DNA of 64,000 bases from Neorhizobium sp. NCHU2750. GTDB taxonomy: Bacteria; Pseudomonadota; Alphaproteobacteria; Rhizobiales; Rhizobiaceae. The stretch is from positions 1,116,001 to 1,180,000 of the forward strand of contig NZ_CP030827.1 in NCBI RefSeq assembly GCF_003597675.1, read 5' to 3'. This document shows positions 45,634 to 55,961 of this stretch, piece after piece. The notes below the pieces were generated by a model. It saw only the letters and a program-made list of their open reading frames with translations, ran no database searches and had not been told where the DNA came from. The translations under genes were made by a program, and so were the position numbers. How positions within the stretch are numbered: position 1 is the stretch's first letter; each line of letters begins with the position of its first letter.

Positions 45634-48054
45634 ATGACAAGTTCAACGTCTGCTGCAGCCGGCGCCGCGACCTACCCGGTCCTGCCATTGCGCGACATTG
45701 TGGTCTTCCCGCATATGATCGTTCCCCTGTTCGTCGGACGTGAGAAATCCATCCGCGCGCTTGAAGAGGTCATGGGCTCCGACAAGCAGATCATGCTCGT
45801 CACCCAGATCAATGCCAGCGACGACGATCCGGAACCCGATGCGATCTACAAGGTCGGCACGGTCGCCAATGTCCTGCAACTGTTGAAGTTGCCCGATGGC
45901 ACGGTCAAGGTTCTGGTCGAAGGTCGCTCGCGCGCCAAGATCGACACCTATACCGACCGCGAGGAATTCTACGAAGCCAAGGCCGAAGTTCTCGACGAGC
46001 CCGCAGAGGATGCCGTCGAGGTCGAAGCCCTGTCTCGCTCGGTAGTCTCGGAATTCGAGAACTACGTAAAGCTCAACAAGAAGATTTCGCCCGAAGTCGT
46101 CGGCGCCGCCAGCCAGATCGAGGATTACTCGAAGCTTGCTGACACGGTGGCCTCACATCTGTCGATCAAGATCACCGAAAAGCAGGAAATGCTGGAAACG
46201 GTGTCCGTCAAGCTGCGCCTGGAAAAGGCGCTCGGCTTCATGGAAGGCGAGATCTCCGTATTGCAGGTCGAGAAAAGAATCCGCTCGCGTGTAAAACGCC
46301 AGATGGAGAAGACCCAGCGCGAATATTATCTGAACGAACAGATGAAGGCGATCCAGAAGGAACTCGGCGACGGCGAGGAAGGCCGCGACGAGATGGCCGA
46401 ACTGGAAGAGCGCATCTCCAAGACCAAGCTTTCCAAGGAAGCCAAGGAAAAGGCCGATGCGGAGCTGAAGAAGCTGCGCCAGATGAGCCCGATGTCGGCG
46501 GAAGCCACCGTCGTGCGCAATTACCTGGATTGGCTGCTCGGCATTCCGTGGGGCAAGAAGTCCAAGATCAAGGCCGACCTCAACAACGCCGAGAAGATCC
46601 TCGAACAGGATCACTTCGGTCTCGACAAGGTCAAGGAACGCATCGTCGAATATCTGGCGGTCCAGGCGCGTGCCACGAAGATCAAGGGCCCGATCCTGTG
46701 CCTCGTCGGTCCTCCCGGCGTCGGCAAGACCTCGCTCGCCCAGTCGATCGCCAAGGCGACCGGCCGCGAATACGTGCGCATGGCGCTCGGCGGCGTGCGT
46801 GACGAGGCCGAGATCCGTGGTCACCGCCGTACCTATATCGGCTCGATGCCCGGCAAGATCATCCAGTCGATGAAGAAGGCCAAGAAGTCCAACCCGCTCT
46901 TCCTGCTCGACGAAATCGACAAGATGGGTTCGGATTTCCGCGGCGATCCGTCGTCGGCGCTGCTCGAAGTGCTCGATCCGGCCCAGAACTCGACCTTCAT
47001 GGATCATTACCTGGAAGTCGAATACGACCTGTCCGACGTGATGTTCATCACCACGGCGAACACGCTGAACATTCCGGGTCCGCTGATGGACCGCATGGAG
47101 ATCATCCGCATCGCCGGTTACACGGAAGATGAGAAGCGCGAGATCGCCAAGCGTCACCTTCTACCGAAGGCCATCAAGGAACATGCGCTGCAGCCGAACG
47201 AGTTCTCGGTCTCCGACGACGCGCTGATGGCGATCAGCCAGCAGTATACCCGCGAAGCCGGCGTCCGTTCGTTCGAACGCGAACTGATGAAGTTTGCCCG
47301 TAAGGCCGTGACCGAGATCATCAAGGGCAAGACGAAGTCGGTCGCCGTCACGGCTGCCAACATTTCGGATTACCTCGGCGTACCCAGGTTCCGCCACGGT
47401 GAGGCCGAGGGTGAGGATCAGGTCGGTGTCGTCACCGGTCTCGCCTGGACGGAAGTCGGCGGCGAACTGCTGACCATCGAAGGCGTCATGATGCCGGGCA
47501 AGGGTCGCATGACCGTTACCGGCAACCTGAAGGACGTGATGAAGGAATCGATCTCGGCTGCGGCATCCTATGTCCGCTCCCGCGCCGTCGATTTCGGCAT
47601 CGAGCCGCCGCGTTTCGACAAGTCGGACATTCACGTCCACGTGCCGGAAGGTGCGACCCCGAAGGACGGTCCGTCCGCAGGTGTTGCCATGGCAACGGCG
47701 ATCGTGTCGATCATGACCGGCATCCCGGTTTCCAAGGATGTCGCGATGACCGGCGAGATCACGCTCCGTGGTCGCGTCCTGCCGATCGGTGGCCTGAAGG
47801 AAAAGCTGCTCGCCGCACTTCGCGGCGGCATCAAGAAGGTGCTGATCCCGGAAGAGAATGCCAAGGACTTGGCGGAAATTCCGGACAACGTGAAAAACAA
47901 CATGGAGATCATTCCGGTCTCCCGCATGGGCGAAGTCATCAAGCATGCGCTGGTGCGCCGCCCCGAACCGATCGAATGGGATGGCACGGTGGAGACGCCT
48001 GTCATCGCTACCGTCGACGGTTCAGACGACAGCGCGACGACGATTGCTCACTGA
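45634..48054 (+). CDS. lon: ATP-dependent endopeptidase Lon
   Basis: Lon degrades misfolded and regulatory proteins. The 806-residue protein starts [26 protein letters not shown] (LON substrate domain). It then has a coiled region, Walker [10 protein letters not shown] (about 356-364), Walker [13 protein letters not shown], and the protease domain with catalytic Ser in [12 protein letters not shown] and Lys in GLKEKLLAA. The ATG at 45634 has AAAGGA upstream; 20 further in-frame codons are not needed. It is in its normal place between clpX and hupB. Confidence 0.98.
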   Translation: MTSSTSAAAGAATYPVLPLRDIVVFPHMIVPLFVGREKSIRALEEVMGSDKQIMLVTQINASDDDPEPDAIYKVGTVANVLQLLKLPDGTVKVLVEGRSRAKIDTYTDREEFYEAKAEVLDEPAEDAVEVEALSRSVVSEFENYVKLNKKISPEVVGAASQIEDYSKLADTVASHLSIKITEKQEMLETVSVKLRLEKALGFMEGEISVLQVEKRIRSRVKRQMEKTQREYYLNEQMKAIQKELGDGEEGRDEMAELEERISKTKLSKEAKEKADAELKKLRQMSPMSAEATVVRNYLDWLLGIPWGKKSKIKADLNNAEKILEQDHFGLDKVKERIVEYLAVQARATKIKGPILCLVGPPGVGKTSLAQSIAKATGREYVRMALGGVRDEAEIRGHRRTYIGSMPGKIIQSMKKAKKSNPLFLLDEIDKMGSDFRGDPSSALLEVLDPAQNSTFMDHYLEVEYDLSDVMFITTANTLNIPGPLMDRMEIIRIAGYTEDEKREIAKRHLLPKAIKEHALQPNEFSVSDDALMAISQQYTREAGVRSFERELMKFARKAVTEIIKGKTKSVAVTAANISDYLGVPRFRHGEAEGEDQVGVVTGLAWTEVGGELLTIEGVMMPGKGRMTVTGNLKDVMKESISAAASYVRSRAVDFGIEPPRFDKSDIHVHVPEGATPKDGPSAGVAMATAIVSIMTGIPVSKDVAMTGEITLRGRVLPIGGLKEKLLAALRGGIKKVLIPEENAKDLAEIPDNVKNNMEIIPVSRMGEVIKHALVRRPEPIEWDGTVETPVIATVDGSDDSATTIAH

Positions 48055-48090
48055 GCAGATGCTCGGGTGAACCAAGTTTGAATTGTGGAG

Positions 48091-48116
48091 AAAGCCGGCG
48101 AAAGCCGGCTTTTTTT
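48091..48116 (+). terminator. Rho-independent terminator after lon
   Basis: AAAGCCGGC (48091-48099), GAAA loop, GCCGGCTTT (48104-48112), then a T run to 48116. Nine perfect base pairs. Confidence 0.92.
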
Positions 48117-48168
48117 GTGAAAAATGCACGAAACCCCTTGTTTTTCAGGCCATCTGAGAGCTTTTGGG

Positions 48169-48206
48169 TTGCCAAGCACCGACGCAAAACTATTGTCGGC
48201 GCCGAC
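48169..48206 (+). promoter_or_regulatory. hupB promoter with overlapping palindrome
   Basis: TTGCCA (48169-48174) and TATTGT (48191-48196) are 16 bp apart. The perfect palindrome GTCGGCGCCGAC (48195-48206) starts within the -10 box and covers the likely transcription start, as an operator would. Confidence 0.5.
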
Positions 48207-48245
48207 TAATCGAGTCGTTCCAAAACCGTAGAAAGGGATGGAAAC

Positions 48246-48521
48246 ATGAACAAGAACGAGCTGGTTTCCGCAGTTGCCGAAAAGGCTGGCCTCTCCAAGG
48301 CTGACGCCGCATCCGCCGTGGACGCAGTATTCGAAACCGTCCAGGGCGAACTGAAGAAGGGCGGCGACATTCGTCTCGCTGGCTTCGGCAGCTTCTCCGT
48401 ATCCCGTCGCGAAGCCTCCAAGGGCCGCAACCCGTCGACCGGCGCAGAAGTCGATATTCCGGCTCGCAACGTTCCGAAGTTCTCGGCCGGCAAGGGCCTG
48501 AAGGACGCCGTGAACAGCTAA
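48246..48521 (+). CDS. hupB: DNA-binding protein HU-beta
   Basis: HU is a small nucleoid protein that bends DNA without strong sequence preference. The 91-residue product has MNKNELVSAVAEKAGLSKADA, the GGDIRLAGFGSFSVSRREASKGRNPSTG arm with RNPSTG at the tip, and VPKFSAGKGLKDAVN. The position next to lon is conserved across proteobacteria. Confidence 0.97.
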   Translation: MNKNELVSAVAEKAGLSKADAASAVDAVFETVQGELKKGGDIRLAGFGSFSVSRREASKGRNPSTGAEVDIPARNVPKFSAGKGLKDAVNS

Positions 48522-48558
48522 TGAGCTGTACCTGGCGATGCATTCGCCATGGTCTTTA

Positions 48559-48586
48559 AACCCCGGATAGTCTCCGGGGTTTTTTG
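48559..48586 (+). terminator. Rho-independent terminator after hupB
   Basis: AACCCCGGA (48559-48567), loop TAGTC, TCCGGGGTT (48573-48581), then TTTTT. Confidence 0.92.
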
Positions 48587-48883
48587 TTGCCTGAGATCTC
48601 CGCTCCACCTGCGGTGGCGCCCAGTAGACCAAGGCCAATTGCCGGTCTTTGCCCACTGGTGCGATGGCGCAACATCATCTTCCCTTTCTTGTCTTTCATC
48701 AGGAAATTGCCGGGAAGCGGTTTTCCAAGTGCTTGTCAGAACAAGTCTATCCCTTCTTTCTCATGGACGGGGGCATAAGCGATTCTTGTTTTAGAGATAT
48801 GATTTAAACTTATATTTTTAGGCAGTTCATATTTCGACTTCGCTGAAAGCATCCGCTCAGTCAATTAACGAGTGGTCTGGAAA
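48587..48883. other. Intergenic region before the autotransporter
   Basis: About 300 bp with no gene I can support. The last 90 bp are AT-rich (around 48790-48840) and should hold the promoter of the autotransporter gene. No clear palindrome was found. Confidence 0.35.
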
Positions 48884-51076
48884 ATGTTACTGAAATCCAA
48901 AGTTTTGTGTCTGCTCGCGAGCTCTGCGCTCGTGGGGATCGTCAGCCTGGCGTCGACCGCCAATGCGTCTGTGGGATCCGATATCCTGGGCCTGAGCAGC
49001 GACGGTTCGGTCATGCTCAACTATTCCTATGATGCCGATACCGAGACTGGCACCTATCTGCTGACGACGACGTCGACCGGAGAAACCCAGCAGATCACAC
49101 CGCCCGCCGGCGCAATGTCTGTTTATCCCTCAGCGCTGAGTGCTGATGGCAAGACGGTAACCGGCTATTACGTCACAGACGCCTACCAGAAGGTGGCCTT
49201 TGTCTGGACCGCCGCCGGTGGCTTTGTTGACCTCGGCGTGCTGGACGAAGATACCACCGGCGCCTTCGCGCAGTCGGTAAGCGGCGATGGCTCGGCCGTT
49301 GCGGGCTATGTCAGCATCGACAGCTATATGGCGGAGGGCTTCTACTGGTCGTCGTCGACGGGCATGGTGGGTATCGGCACGCTCGGCGGCCGTGACTCCT
49401 ATGCCAACGCGATCAGCACGGATGGCAGCACGGTTGTCGGACGGGCAGATACTGCTGACGAAGTTTTCCATGCTTTTGTCTGGAGCGTGGATACCAACAC
49501 CATGCAAAATATCGATACGCTTTACACGAGTTCGTCGGCAACTCTGGTGAGCGATGATGGTACCGCCGTCGCGGGCACCGGATCGACTGGCACTACTTCG
49601 GGTGTCTTCCGCTGGACTGCGGATACCGGCATGGTCGACATCGGTACGCTCGGTGGGATCTACACCAGTGTGGCCGCCATGAGCGGTGATGGGAACGTTC
49701 TGGTGGGTCAATCGACCACCGTGGGCGAGTCCGACTATCATGCATATCGCTATGTAGCGTCGACATCGACCATGACCGACCTCGGAACGCTGGGCGGAAC
49801 CTATTCCTACGCAAGCGACCTGACTGCGGACGGTTCGATCGTCGTCGGCAGGGCGAGCGATTCCGCATCCGCCTATCACGGCTTTGTCTGGAGCGAGGCG
49901 ACCGGCATGCAGACGGTCGAGGATTGGCTGACTGCCCACGGTGCCACTCTTGAAGGTGACATGACGACGAGCGCCGACAAGATCTCTGCCGACGGCAGCG
50001 TCATCGTCGGCTCGACCACCAGCGGCTCCACCTATATCGCCCGCGTCGTCACGACCGGCAGCGATGACAGCACCGGCGGCGACAGCGGCGGCGGCGATAG
50101 CGAGTGCAATGCCGATGTCTGCGATGGCGGCGGCGAGAGCGGCATCATCGACACTGCCAAATATTTCCCGACCGTTGCTTCGGCCAACAACATGATCGTC
50201 CAGAGCGGCGTCAATAGCGCCGACACGATCATGTTCGGTGCCCAGGGTGCACCGATGCGCAACCTGCTCAAGACTGGACAGAAATCCGTCTGGGGCACGG
50301 TCGATGGCGGTTATGACGACAGCGATCATGCCGACGGCGGTCTGGCCCTCGGCGATTTCGGCTTCGGTTATGGCATCGCTGAAGGTGTGACGGCACGATT
50401 CTCGGCCGGCATGACCTATACCGACCAGGATCTCGACGCCGGCGGTGACGTGCGCCAGCGCGGATTCTATCTCTCACCGGAAGTGTCTGCCGATCTCGGC
50501 AGGAACGTCTATATGACGGTTGGCGGCTATTGGGGACGCAGCAGCATCGACAGCCGCCGCGGATACGCAAGCGGTGCCATCACCGATTACTCCTACGGTG
50601 ATACCAATGCCGAAACCTGGGGTGCCAAGATCCGCTTCGACTGGCTGAATGCGGCAACCATCGCCGACACGGCGATCACCCCCTATGCCGGCCTGTCCTA
50701 TGCCCATACCCGCGTCGATGGCTTTTCGGAAACCGGCGGCGCCTTCCCGGTCGAATTCGATGGCAGCAGCGATCACGCCACGATCGCCCGCCTGGGCAGC
50801 GATTTCGTTCGCCCGCTGAACGACACCGTGCGTCTTCTGGCAAAGGCCGAACTGGACTATCAGTTCGAAAATCATGCTGCTGCAACCACCGGCACCCTGA
50901 CCGGCATCAGCGACTTCGACCTTGAGGGCCAGGATCTGCAGCAGTTCTGGGTCCGCGGTGGTCTCGGCGCCGAGTTCGACGTCGGCAAGGGCGTCGCTTC
51001 CTTCATGGTCAATGCCACGACCAAGGGCCAGGACCCGACCGTCTGGCTGCGCAGCAACTATACGGTCAAGTTCTGA
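48884..51076 (+). CDS. Autotransporter with HAF-type repeats
   Basis: The 730-residue protein has a signal peptide ending about STANA. A passenger domain (about residues 35-395) of about 40-50-residue repeats follows, each with a DLGTLGG-like motif (five close or diverged copies) and DGS-x-VVG motifs. A Gly/Asp/Ser linker with two cysteines (SECNADVC) follows, and a C-terminal beta-barrel from about residue 460 ends NYTVKF. HAF repeats form a propeller-like surface structure; the barrel exports the passenger. The ATG at 48884 is preferred over GTG 48872. Role in adhesion is inferred. Confidence 0.85.
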   Translation: MLLKSKVLCLLASSALVGIVSLASTANASVGSDILGLSSDGSVMLNYSYDADTETGTYLLTTTSTGETQQITPPAGAMSVYPSALSADGKTVTGYYVTDAYQKVAFVWTAAGGFVDLGVLDEDTTGAFAQSVSGDGSAVAGYVSIDSYMAEGFYWSSSTGMVGIGTLGGRDSYANAISTDGSTVVGRADTADEVFHAFVWSVDTNTMQNIDTLYTSSSATLVSDDGTAVAGTGSTGTTSGVFRWTADTGMVDIGTLGGIYTSVAAMSGDGNVLVGQSTTVGESDYHAYRYVASTSTMTDLGTLGGTYSYASDLTADGSIVVGRASDSASAYHGFVWSEATGMQTVEDWLTAHGATLEGDMTTSADKISADGSVIVGSTTSGSTYIARVVTTGSDDSTGGDSGGGDSECNADVCDGGGESGIIDTAKYFPTVASANNMIVQSGVNSADTIMFGAQGAPMRNLLKTGQKSVWGTVDGGYDDSDHADGGLALGDFGFGYGIAEGVTARFSAGMTYTDQDLDAGGDVRQRGFYLSPEVSADLGRNVYMTVGGYWGRSSIDSRRGYASGAITDYSYGDTNAETWGAKIRFDWLNAATIADTAITPYAGLSYAHTRVDGFSETGGAFPVEFDGSSDHATIARLGSDFVRPLNDTVRLLAKAELDYQFENHAAATTGTLTGISDFDLEGQDLQQFWVRGGLGAEFDVGKGVASFMVNATTKGQDPTVWLRSNYTVKF

Positions 51077-51117
51077 TCGACCTTGCATAGAGGCGCGCTG
51101 TTTTGAAATGAATGTGG

Positions 51118-51148
51118 AGAAAGGCCCGGCCATGCGCCGGGCCTTTCT
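51118..51148 (+). terminator. Terminator after the autotransporter gene
   Basis: AGAAAGGCCCGGC (51118-51130), loop CATGC, GCCGGGCCTTTCT (51136-51148): 13 perfect base pairs. The T run is partly within the stem. Confidence 0.85.
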
Positions 51149-51271
51149 CGTTTGTGGGGATGAGGGATGCCCATCAACAGAAAATGCCGCGCTCTTTCCT
51201 CGTTACCCTTTCCTCCGGGAAGGACCTGACTTAAGTCTGGCGTTCCTGATGTGTTCTGATCCAGCGAGTCG

Positions 51272-52507
51272 ATGACCTCATTCCGCTTCATTCACGCCGC
51301 AGACCTGCATCTTGGCAGTCCTTTTCAGGGGCTGGCGCTGAAAGATGCCGATCTCGCCGATCTGTTCGTCGAGGCAAGCCGCAGGGCCTTTTCCGCCCTT
51401 GTCGATGAAGCGGTGGCGCGCAAGGTGGATTTCTTCATCGTTGCCGGCGACGTTTATGATGGCGACTGGAAGGACAACAAGATCGGCCTGTTCTTCAACC
51501 GCGAGGTGGCCCGGCTGGAACGTGCCGGCATTCCGGTTTTCCTGTTGAAGGGTAATCACGACGCCGAAAGCGTCATCACCCGGACGATCATGCTGCCGAA
51601 GAATGTCAGCGAGTTCCCGACCGCAAGGCCCGGAACTTTCAGGCTGGAGCATCTGAAGGTGGCATTGCACGGCCAGGGCTTTGCCGAACGCTCGGCGAAC
51701 GAAAATCTGGCGCTGAATTATCCGAAGCCTGAGAGCGGCTGGTTCAATATCGGTGTGCTGCACACGTCGCTCACCGGCCGCGAGCCGCATGCGCCCTATG
51801 CGCCATGCTCGCTCGAAGACCTGCGCTCGCGGGGATACGATTACTGGGCACTCGGCCATGTGCATGATTTCGAGATCGTTGCCGAGGACCCGCTCATCGT
51901 CTTTCCCGGCAATATCCAGGGCCGGTCGATCCGCGAGCAGGGGGCAAAGGGCGCCCTTCTGGTAACCGTCGAGGACGGCCGCATCAGCCACGAGCGCCTG
52001 ATCACCGACAGCGCCCGCTTTGCCGAGATGAATATCAGCGTCGAGTCGGAGGATAACGCAGCCCTGATACTGCGCCGTCTCGAACACGCGCTCGATCCGC
52101 TCGTCGAAGCGATGGAGGGGCGGCCTCTGGCGCTTCGGGTAAGGATCGCCGGCGCCAGCCGCTTCCGCAACGAGATCCTGGCCCGCGGCGAGGATTTTCG
52201 CGACGAGGTGCAGGCCGCCTGCCATCGCGGCCACGCCGATATCTGGCTGGAAAAACTGGAACTGCGTATCGAGGCAGAAGGCGAAGCGTCGTCGGGCGGT
52301 AGCGGACTGCTCGGGCTTGACGGCCTTCTGTCCATCGACGGCTTCCCGGCGGAACTGATTGCCGAGGCTGAAGCCCGCATTGCCGAGATCGCAGCCCGTC
52401 TGCCGGGGGGCGCTGGCGCAGGCGACCTGCCGCTTGGCGACGCGGTCGATGTGTTGCTGGCCGAAGCGCGGGATCTGTTGATGTCGCGCGCGGCGGAGGC
52501 CGGCTGA
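51272..52507 (+). CDS. yhaO: YhaO-type DNA repair metallophosphoesterase
   Basis: This 411-residue protein is an SbcD/Mre11-like calcineurin phosphoesterase. Metal-site motifs are FIHAADLHLG (Asp11, His13), AGDVYDG, LKGNHD and the GHVHDFE pair near residue 193. SbcD-like nucleases act with an SbcC-like ATPase on DNA ends and hairpins. The partner gene starts one base after the stop, so the two form an operon. Naming follows the Bacillus yhaO-yhaN pair; function in alphaproteobacteria is not established. Confidence 0.85.
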   Translation: MTSFRFIHAADLHLGSPFQGLALKDADLADLFVEASRRAFSALVDEAVARKVDFFIVAGDVYDGDWKDNKIGLFFNREVARLERAGIPVFLLKGNHDAESVITRTIMLPKNVSEFPTARPGTFRLEHLKVALHGQGFAERSANENLALNYPKPESGWFNIGVLHTSLTGREPHAPYAPCSLEDLRSRGYDYWALGHVHDFEIVAEDPLIVFPGNIQGRSIREQGAKGALLVTVEDGRISHERLITDSARFAEMNISVESEDNAALILRRLEHALDPLVEAMEGRPLALRVRIAGASRFRNEILARGEDFRDEVQAACHRGHADIWLEKLELRIEAEGEASSGGSGLLGLDGLLSIDGFPAELIAEAEARIAEIAARLPGGAGAGDLPLGDAVDVLLAEARDLLMSRAAEAG

Positions 52508-52508
52508 C

Positions 52509-55500
52509 ATGCGTTTCGACCGTCTCGACATCCTGCGCTACGGCGCTTTGACCGATCGCACGCTCACCTTCCGGCCGGGCGCGAAACTGCATATCGTCTA
52601 CGGGCCGAACGAGGCCGGCAAGTCGTCGGCGCTGTCGGCCATATCGGATCTGCTGTTCGGCTTTCCAGAGCGTACCGCCTACGGCTTCCAGCATGATAGC
52701 GCAGCTCTGCGCATCGGTGCGACGCTGACCGCCAGAGACGGACAGGCGCTTTCCTTCCGTCGCCGCAAGGGCCGGCGGAACACGCTTCTGACCAATGCCG
52801 AGGCCGAGGAAAATCTGGCCGACGACGCGCTGGCACCGTTCCTCGGCAATCTGTCGCGTGACGTCTTCGAGCGTGCCTTCGGTCTCAATTCCGATTCGCT
52901 GCGTGCCGGTGGCGAGACCATGCTGAAGAGCGGCGGCGAGATCGGCAGCCTGCTTTTCTCCGCGGCATCCGGATTGACCGGCCTGTCTGGCCTGCGCAAG
53001 TCGCTGGAAGCCGATGCCGACAGCATCTATTCGCAGCGCCGTTCGAAGGATCGCCGCTTCTATCAGGTTCTCGATGCCCATGACGCGGCCCGCAAGGCCG
53101 AACGCGACAGCGAGTTGAAGTCCGGCGACTGGAAGGGCCTTCTCAAGGAGGAGGCCGAGATCGCTGCCGATCTCGACGCGGTCCAGCAGGTGCGCGGCGA
53201 AACCAAGCGCAGCCTCGATCGCCTGCGTCGGCTGCTCGCACTCGATCCGCTTCTGCGCGAACTGGATTTCGAACGCCAGCGTCTTGCAGAGTTTGCCTTA
53301 CTCGCTTCCCTGCCGGCCGGCTTCGAGCTTCGCCTCGCCGAATTTCTCGATACGCGGCAGCAAAACGTTGAGGCGCTTGCCGCCGCCGACAAGGAGATGG
53401 CAAGGCTTAGCGAAGAGATCGCCGCAATCCATGTGGATGAAGCGCTGCTTGCGCAGGCACCCGCCATCCTTGCCGCCTATGGCCATAGCGGCGTCTATCT
53501 CAAGGCGCGCGAGGATATTGCCCGCGTCCGCGGTGAGGTAGACGATTTCGATGGGCGTATCCTGCAGGCAGCCCGGCGGCTCGGCTTTGCCGCTCTTGCC
53601 GATCTTGAGCGGGCGCAGCCCGCCGATGCCGATCTCGCTCGGCTTCGGGACCTGGTGGAAAAAGGGGCCGAGCTCGATCGCGATATACGCCAGTTGCGCA
53701 AGCGCATCGAGAACGAGGCGGATCAGTTGCGCAAGATGGAGGCCGACCTGCCGCCCGGGCGCCTGATCGACCCGAAACCGTGGAGCGACCAGCTTGCGGC
53801 GCTGAGGCCAGATATCGAGGAACTCGCCAATCTCGAAACGCTGAAGGTTCGGGCAGTGAGGGCAAGGACGGATCTCGATGCGGCTGCGGCCCGTCTCGAT
53901 CCTCCGGTCAGGGATATCGGACTGCTTCTTTCGGTGCCATTGCCGGATATCGAAACGCTTGCCCGTCACCGCCGCCTGATCGAGGCGGAAAGACAGGAAA
54001 GTACCCGCGCCAGCCAGAAACTGGCTGACCTGCGCGACGAGGCGTCAGAACTGGCCGGCCAGATCGAACTTCTGGAAGGCGAGGGGCGGATCGTCTCCCG
54101 CGACACCATCACCGCCGCCCGCCAGTCGCGTGACGGCATGATCGCCTCCCTTGCGGAAAAACCGTCCAGAGAGGCGTTGCAGCAGGCGATAGCGTCGGCC
54201 GGCGATGCCGATGAGCTCGTCGATACAGCTCTTGCCAATGCCGAACGGGTTTCGCGCCATGCTCAACTGACGCTGCGCCGGCGCAAGCTCGACGAGGCGA
54301 TCGCCGCGGCCGAAATGTCGGTGAAGGAAAGCGCGATCGCCGCCTCTGATGCCGTGACGGAATTCGAAGACCTGTTCCATGCAGTGCCGGTAACGCCCGG
54401 CCAACCGGAAAAAATGTTCGAATGGCGCCGTGCCGTCGAAAATCTGTCAGCCCTTTCCTCGGCCCTGAATGCTGCCGAGGATGAGCAAGAGGCCTTGCGG
54501 CTGAAGGAAGAGGCGATCGCGCCGGCCTTGACGGCATTGGCCGACGCCGTCGGCGTCACTTCGGGCGTGCTTCCGCTGCGCAGCCTCGCGCGCGATATCG
54601 CCCGTCGTCTCGATGAAGTGACCCGCCAGTGGACCGAAGGCCGCACGCTGGAACGGGTGAGGGACAATAGCCGTCAGGGGCTGGAAAAACTCGAAGCCGA
54701 TGAAGCACGACTGCGGGGCGAAATCGACGTCTGGCGCTCGGCCTTTTCTTCGGCGGCATCGCTCGCAGGCCTGGCGGAGGATGCGACGATGGAGATGGCG
54801 GCAGCCGCACTGGATGTCTGGCGAACGCTGCCCGATCTTCTGTCGGAACGCGCAAACCGCGACCGCCGCGTTCGCGGCATGGCGCGCGACATGGAGGCGT
54901 TCGAGGAGGAGATTGGAGCACTTTGCCGTACGGTGGCCGCCGACCTGTCCTCGCTGCCGGCCGATCTTGCAGGGCGAATGCTGAACGACCGGGTCTCGGT
55001 CGCGCGTGCGGCGGCCAGCCAGCGATCCGCACATGTTGCCGCGCTGAAACGGATCGAAATCTCCCGCGCCCGCCAACTGGCCGATGCCGAAAGTCTGGCA
55101 GCCGAGGAGGCGGCGCTTGCCGCAACGGCGGCAGTCGAATCGGAGCGTCTTAAATCCGTGCTGGCGGGTCTTCGCCAGCGTGCCACACTCGTCACCACTA
55201 CCGAGCAGTCGCGCAACCGTTTTCTCCTGCAGGCCGAGGGTGCCGACGAAGAAGAGGTGCGTAACGCCCTGACGGATTTTGACCGCAGTGCCGCGGCCGT
55301 GGAAATCGAACGGCTGGAGGCGGAGGACGGCCGTCAGGTCAACCGTCTCGCAGAACTGCGCGCCGCCGAGGCAGACAATCTGCGCCGTCGCCAGGAATTG
55401 GAAAAAGGCACCGGTGCCGAACGTGCAGTGTTCGACAAACTGGCCGCCGAACAGGAAGCTCGGGAGCTTGCCCGCCGCTGGGTCGTGCTCAAGCTTGCGG

Positions 55501-55961
55501 GCTCGCTTCTGTCGCATTCGATGGAAAATTACCGCGAACGCCAGGCCGATCCGGTGATGAGTCGTGCCGGCGACGTGTTCCGCGATCTGACCGGCGGCCG
55601 CTTTTTGCGCCTCGTTCAGGTCTATGACGATAGCGATGAGTTGCAACTGGCCGTCGAGCGAAAGAGTGGCGAGCAAGTGCCGCTTTCCGGCCTGAGCGAG
55701 GGTACTGGCGATCAGCTCTATCTGGCGCTGCGCCTGGCTTTTCTCGAAGACTATTGCCGCCGCAACGAACCGGCGCCGCTGGTGCTCGACGACATCTTCC
55801 AGACTTTCGATGACGAACGCACCGCCGCAGGGCTCAAAACGCTCGCCGCGTCTTCGGACGCCTTCCAGACGGTTCTCTTCACCCATCAGGCCAGCCTGAT
55901 GGAGGCTGCCGGGCGCGAGCTTGGTCAGGGTGTGGACCTAATTCGGCTCGATCGGGCGTAG
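52509..55961 (+). CDS. yhaN: YhaN-type AAA ATPase (SbcC-like)
   Basis: The 1,150-residue protein has Walker A GPNEAGKSS (residues 32-40) in an N-terminal ABC-type half, long coiled coils with an internal repeat-like Glu/Arg/Leu pattern, and a C-terminal half with the signature LSEGTGDQLYLALRLA and Walker B LVLDDIF, followed by FTHQ. The coiled coil contains no obvious CxxC zinc hook, unlike Rad50/SbcC. It would act with the upstream phosphoesterase in DNA repair or end processing. Its last 24 bases overlap the convergent membrane protein gene. Confidence 0.85.
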   Translation: MRFDRLDILRYGALTDRTLTFRPGAKLHIVYGPNEAGKSSALSAISDLLFGFPERTAYGFQHDSAALRIGATLTARDGQALSFRRRKGRRNTLLTNAEAEENLADDALAPFLGNLSRDVFERAFGLNSDSLRAGGETMLKSGGEIGSLLFSAASGLTGLSGLRKSLEADADSIYSQRRSKDRRFYQVLDAHDAARKAERDSELKSGDWKGLLKEEAEIAADLDAVQQVRGETKRSLDRLRRLLALDPLLRELDFERQRLAEFALLASLPAGFELRLAEFLDTRQQNVEALAAADKEMARLSEEIAAIHVDEALLAQAPAILAAYGHSGVYLKAREDIARVRGEVDDFDGRILQAARRLGFAALADLERAQPADADLARLRDLVEKGAELDRDIRQLRKRIENEADQLRKMEADLPPGRLIDPKPWSDQLAALRPDIEELANLETLKVRAVRARTDLDAAAARLDPPVRDIGLLLSVPLPDIETLARHRRLIEAERQESTRASQKLADLRDEASELAGQIELLEGEGRIVSRDTITAARQSRDGMIASLAEKPSREALQQAIASAGDADELVDTALANAERVSRHAQLTLRRRKLDEAIAAAEMSVKESAIAASDAVTEFEDLFHAVPVTPGQPEKMFEWRRAVENLSALSSALNAAEDEQEALRLKEEAIAPALTALADAVGVTSGVLPLRSLARDIARRLDEVTRQWTEGRTLERVRDNSRQGLEKLEADEARLRGEIDVWRSAFSSAASLAGLAEDATMEMAAAALDVWRTLPDLLSERANRDRRVRGMARDMEAFEEEIGALCRTVAADLSSLPADLAGRMLNDRVSVARAAASQRSAHVAALKRIEISRARQLADAESLAAEEAALAATAAVESERLKSVLAGLRQRATLVTTTEQSRNRFLLQAEGADEEEVRNALTDFDRSAAAVEIERLEAEDGRQVNRLAELRAAEADNLRRRQELEKGTGAERAVFDKLAAEQEARELARRWVVLKLAGSLLSHSMENYRERQADPVMSRAGDVFRDLTGGRFLRLVQVYDDSDELQLAVERKSGEQVPLSGLSEGTGDQLYLALRLAFLEDYCRRNEPAPLVLDDIFQTFDDERTAAGLKTLAASSDAFQTVLFTHQASLMEAAGRELGQGVDLIRLDRA

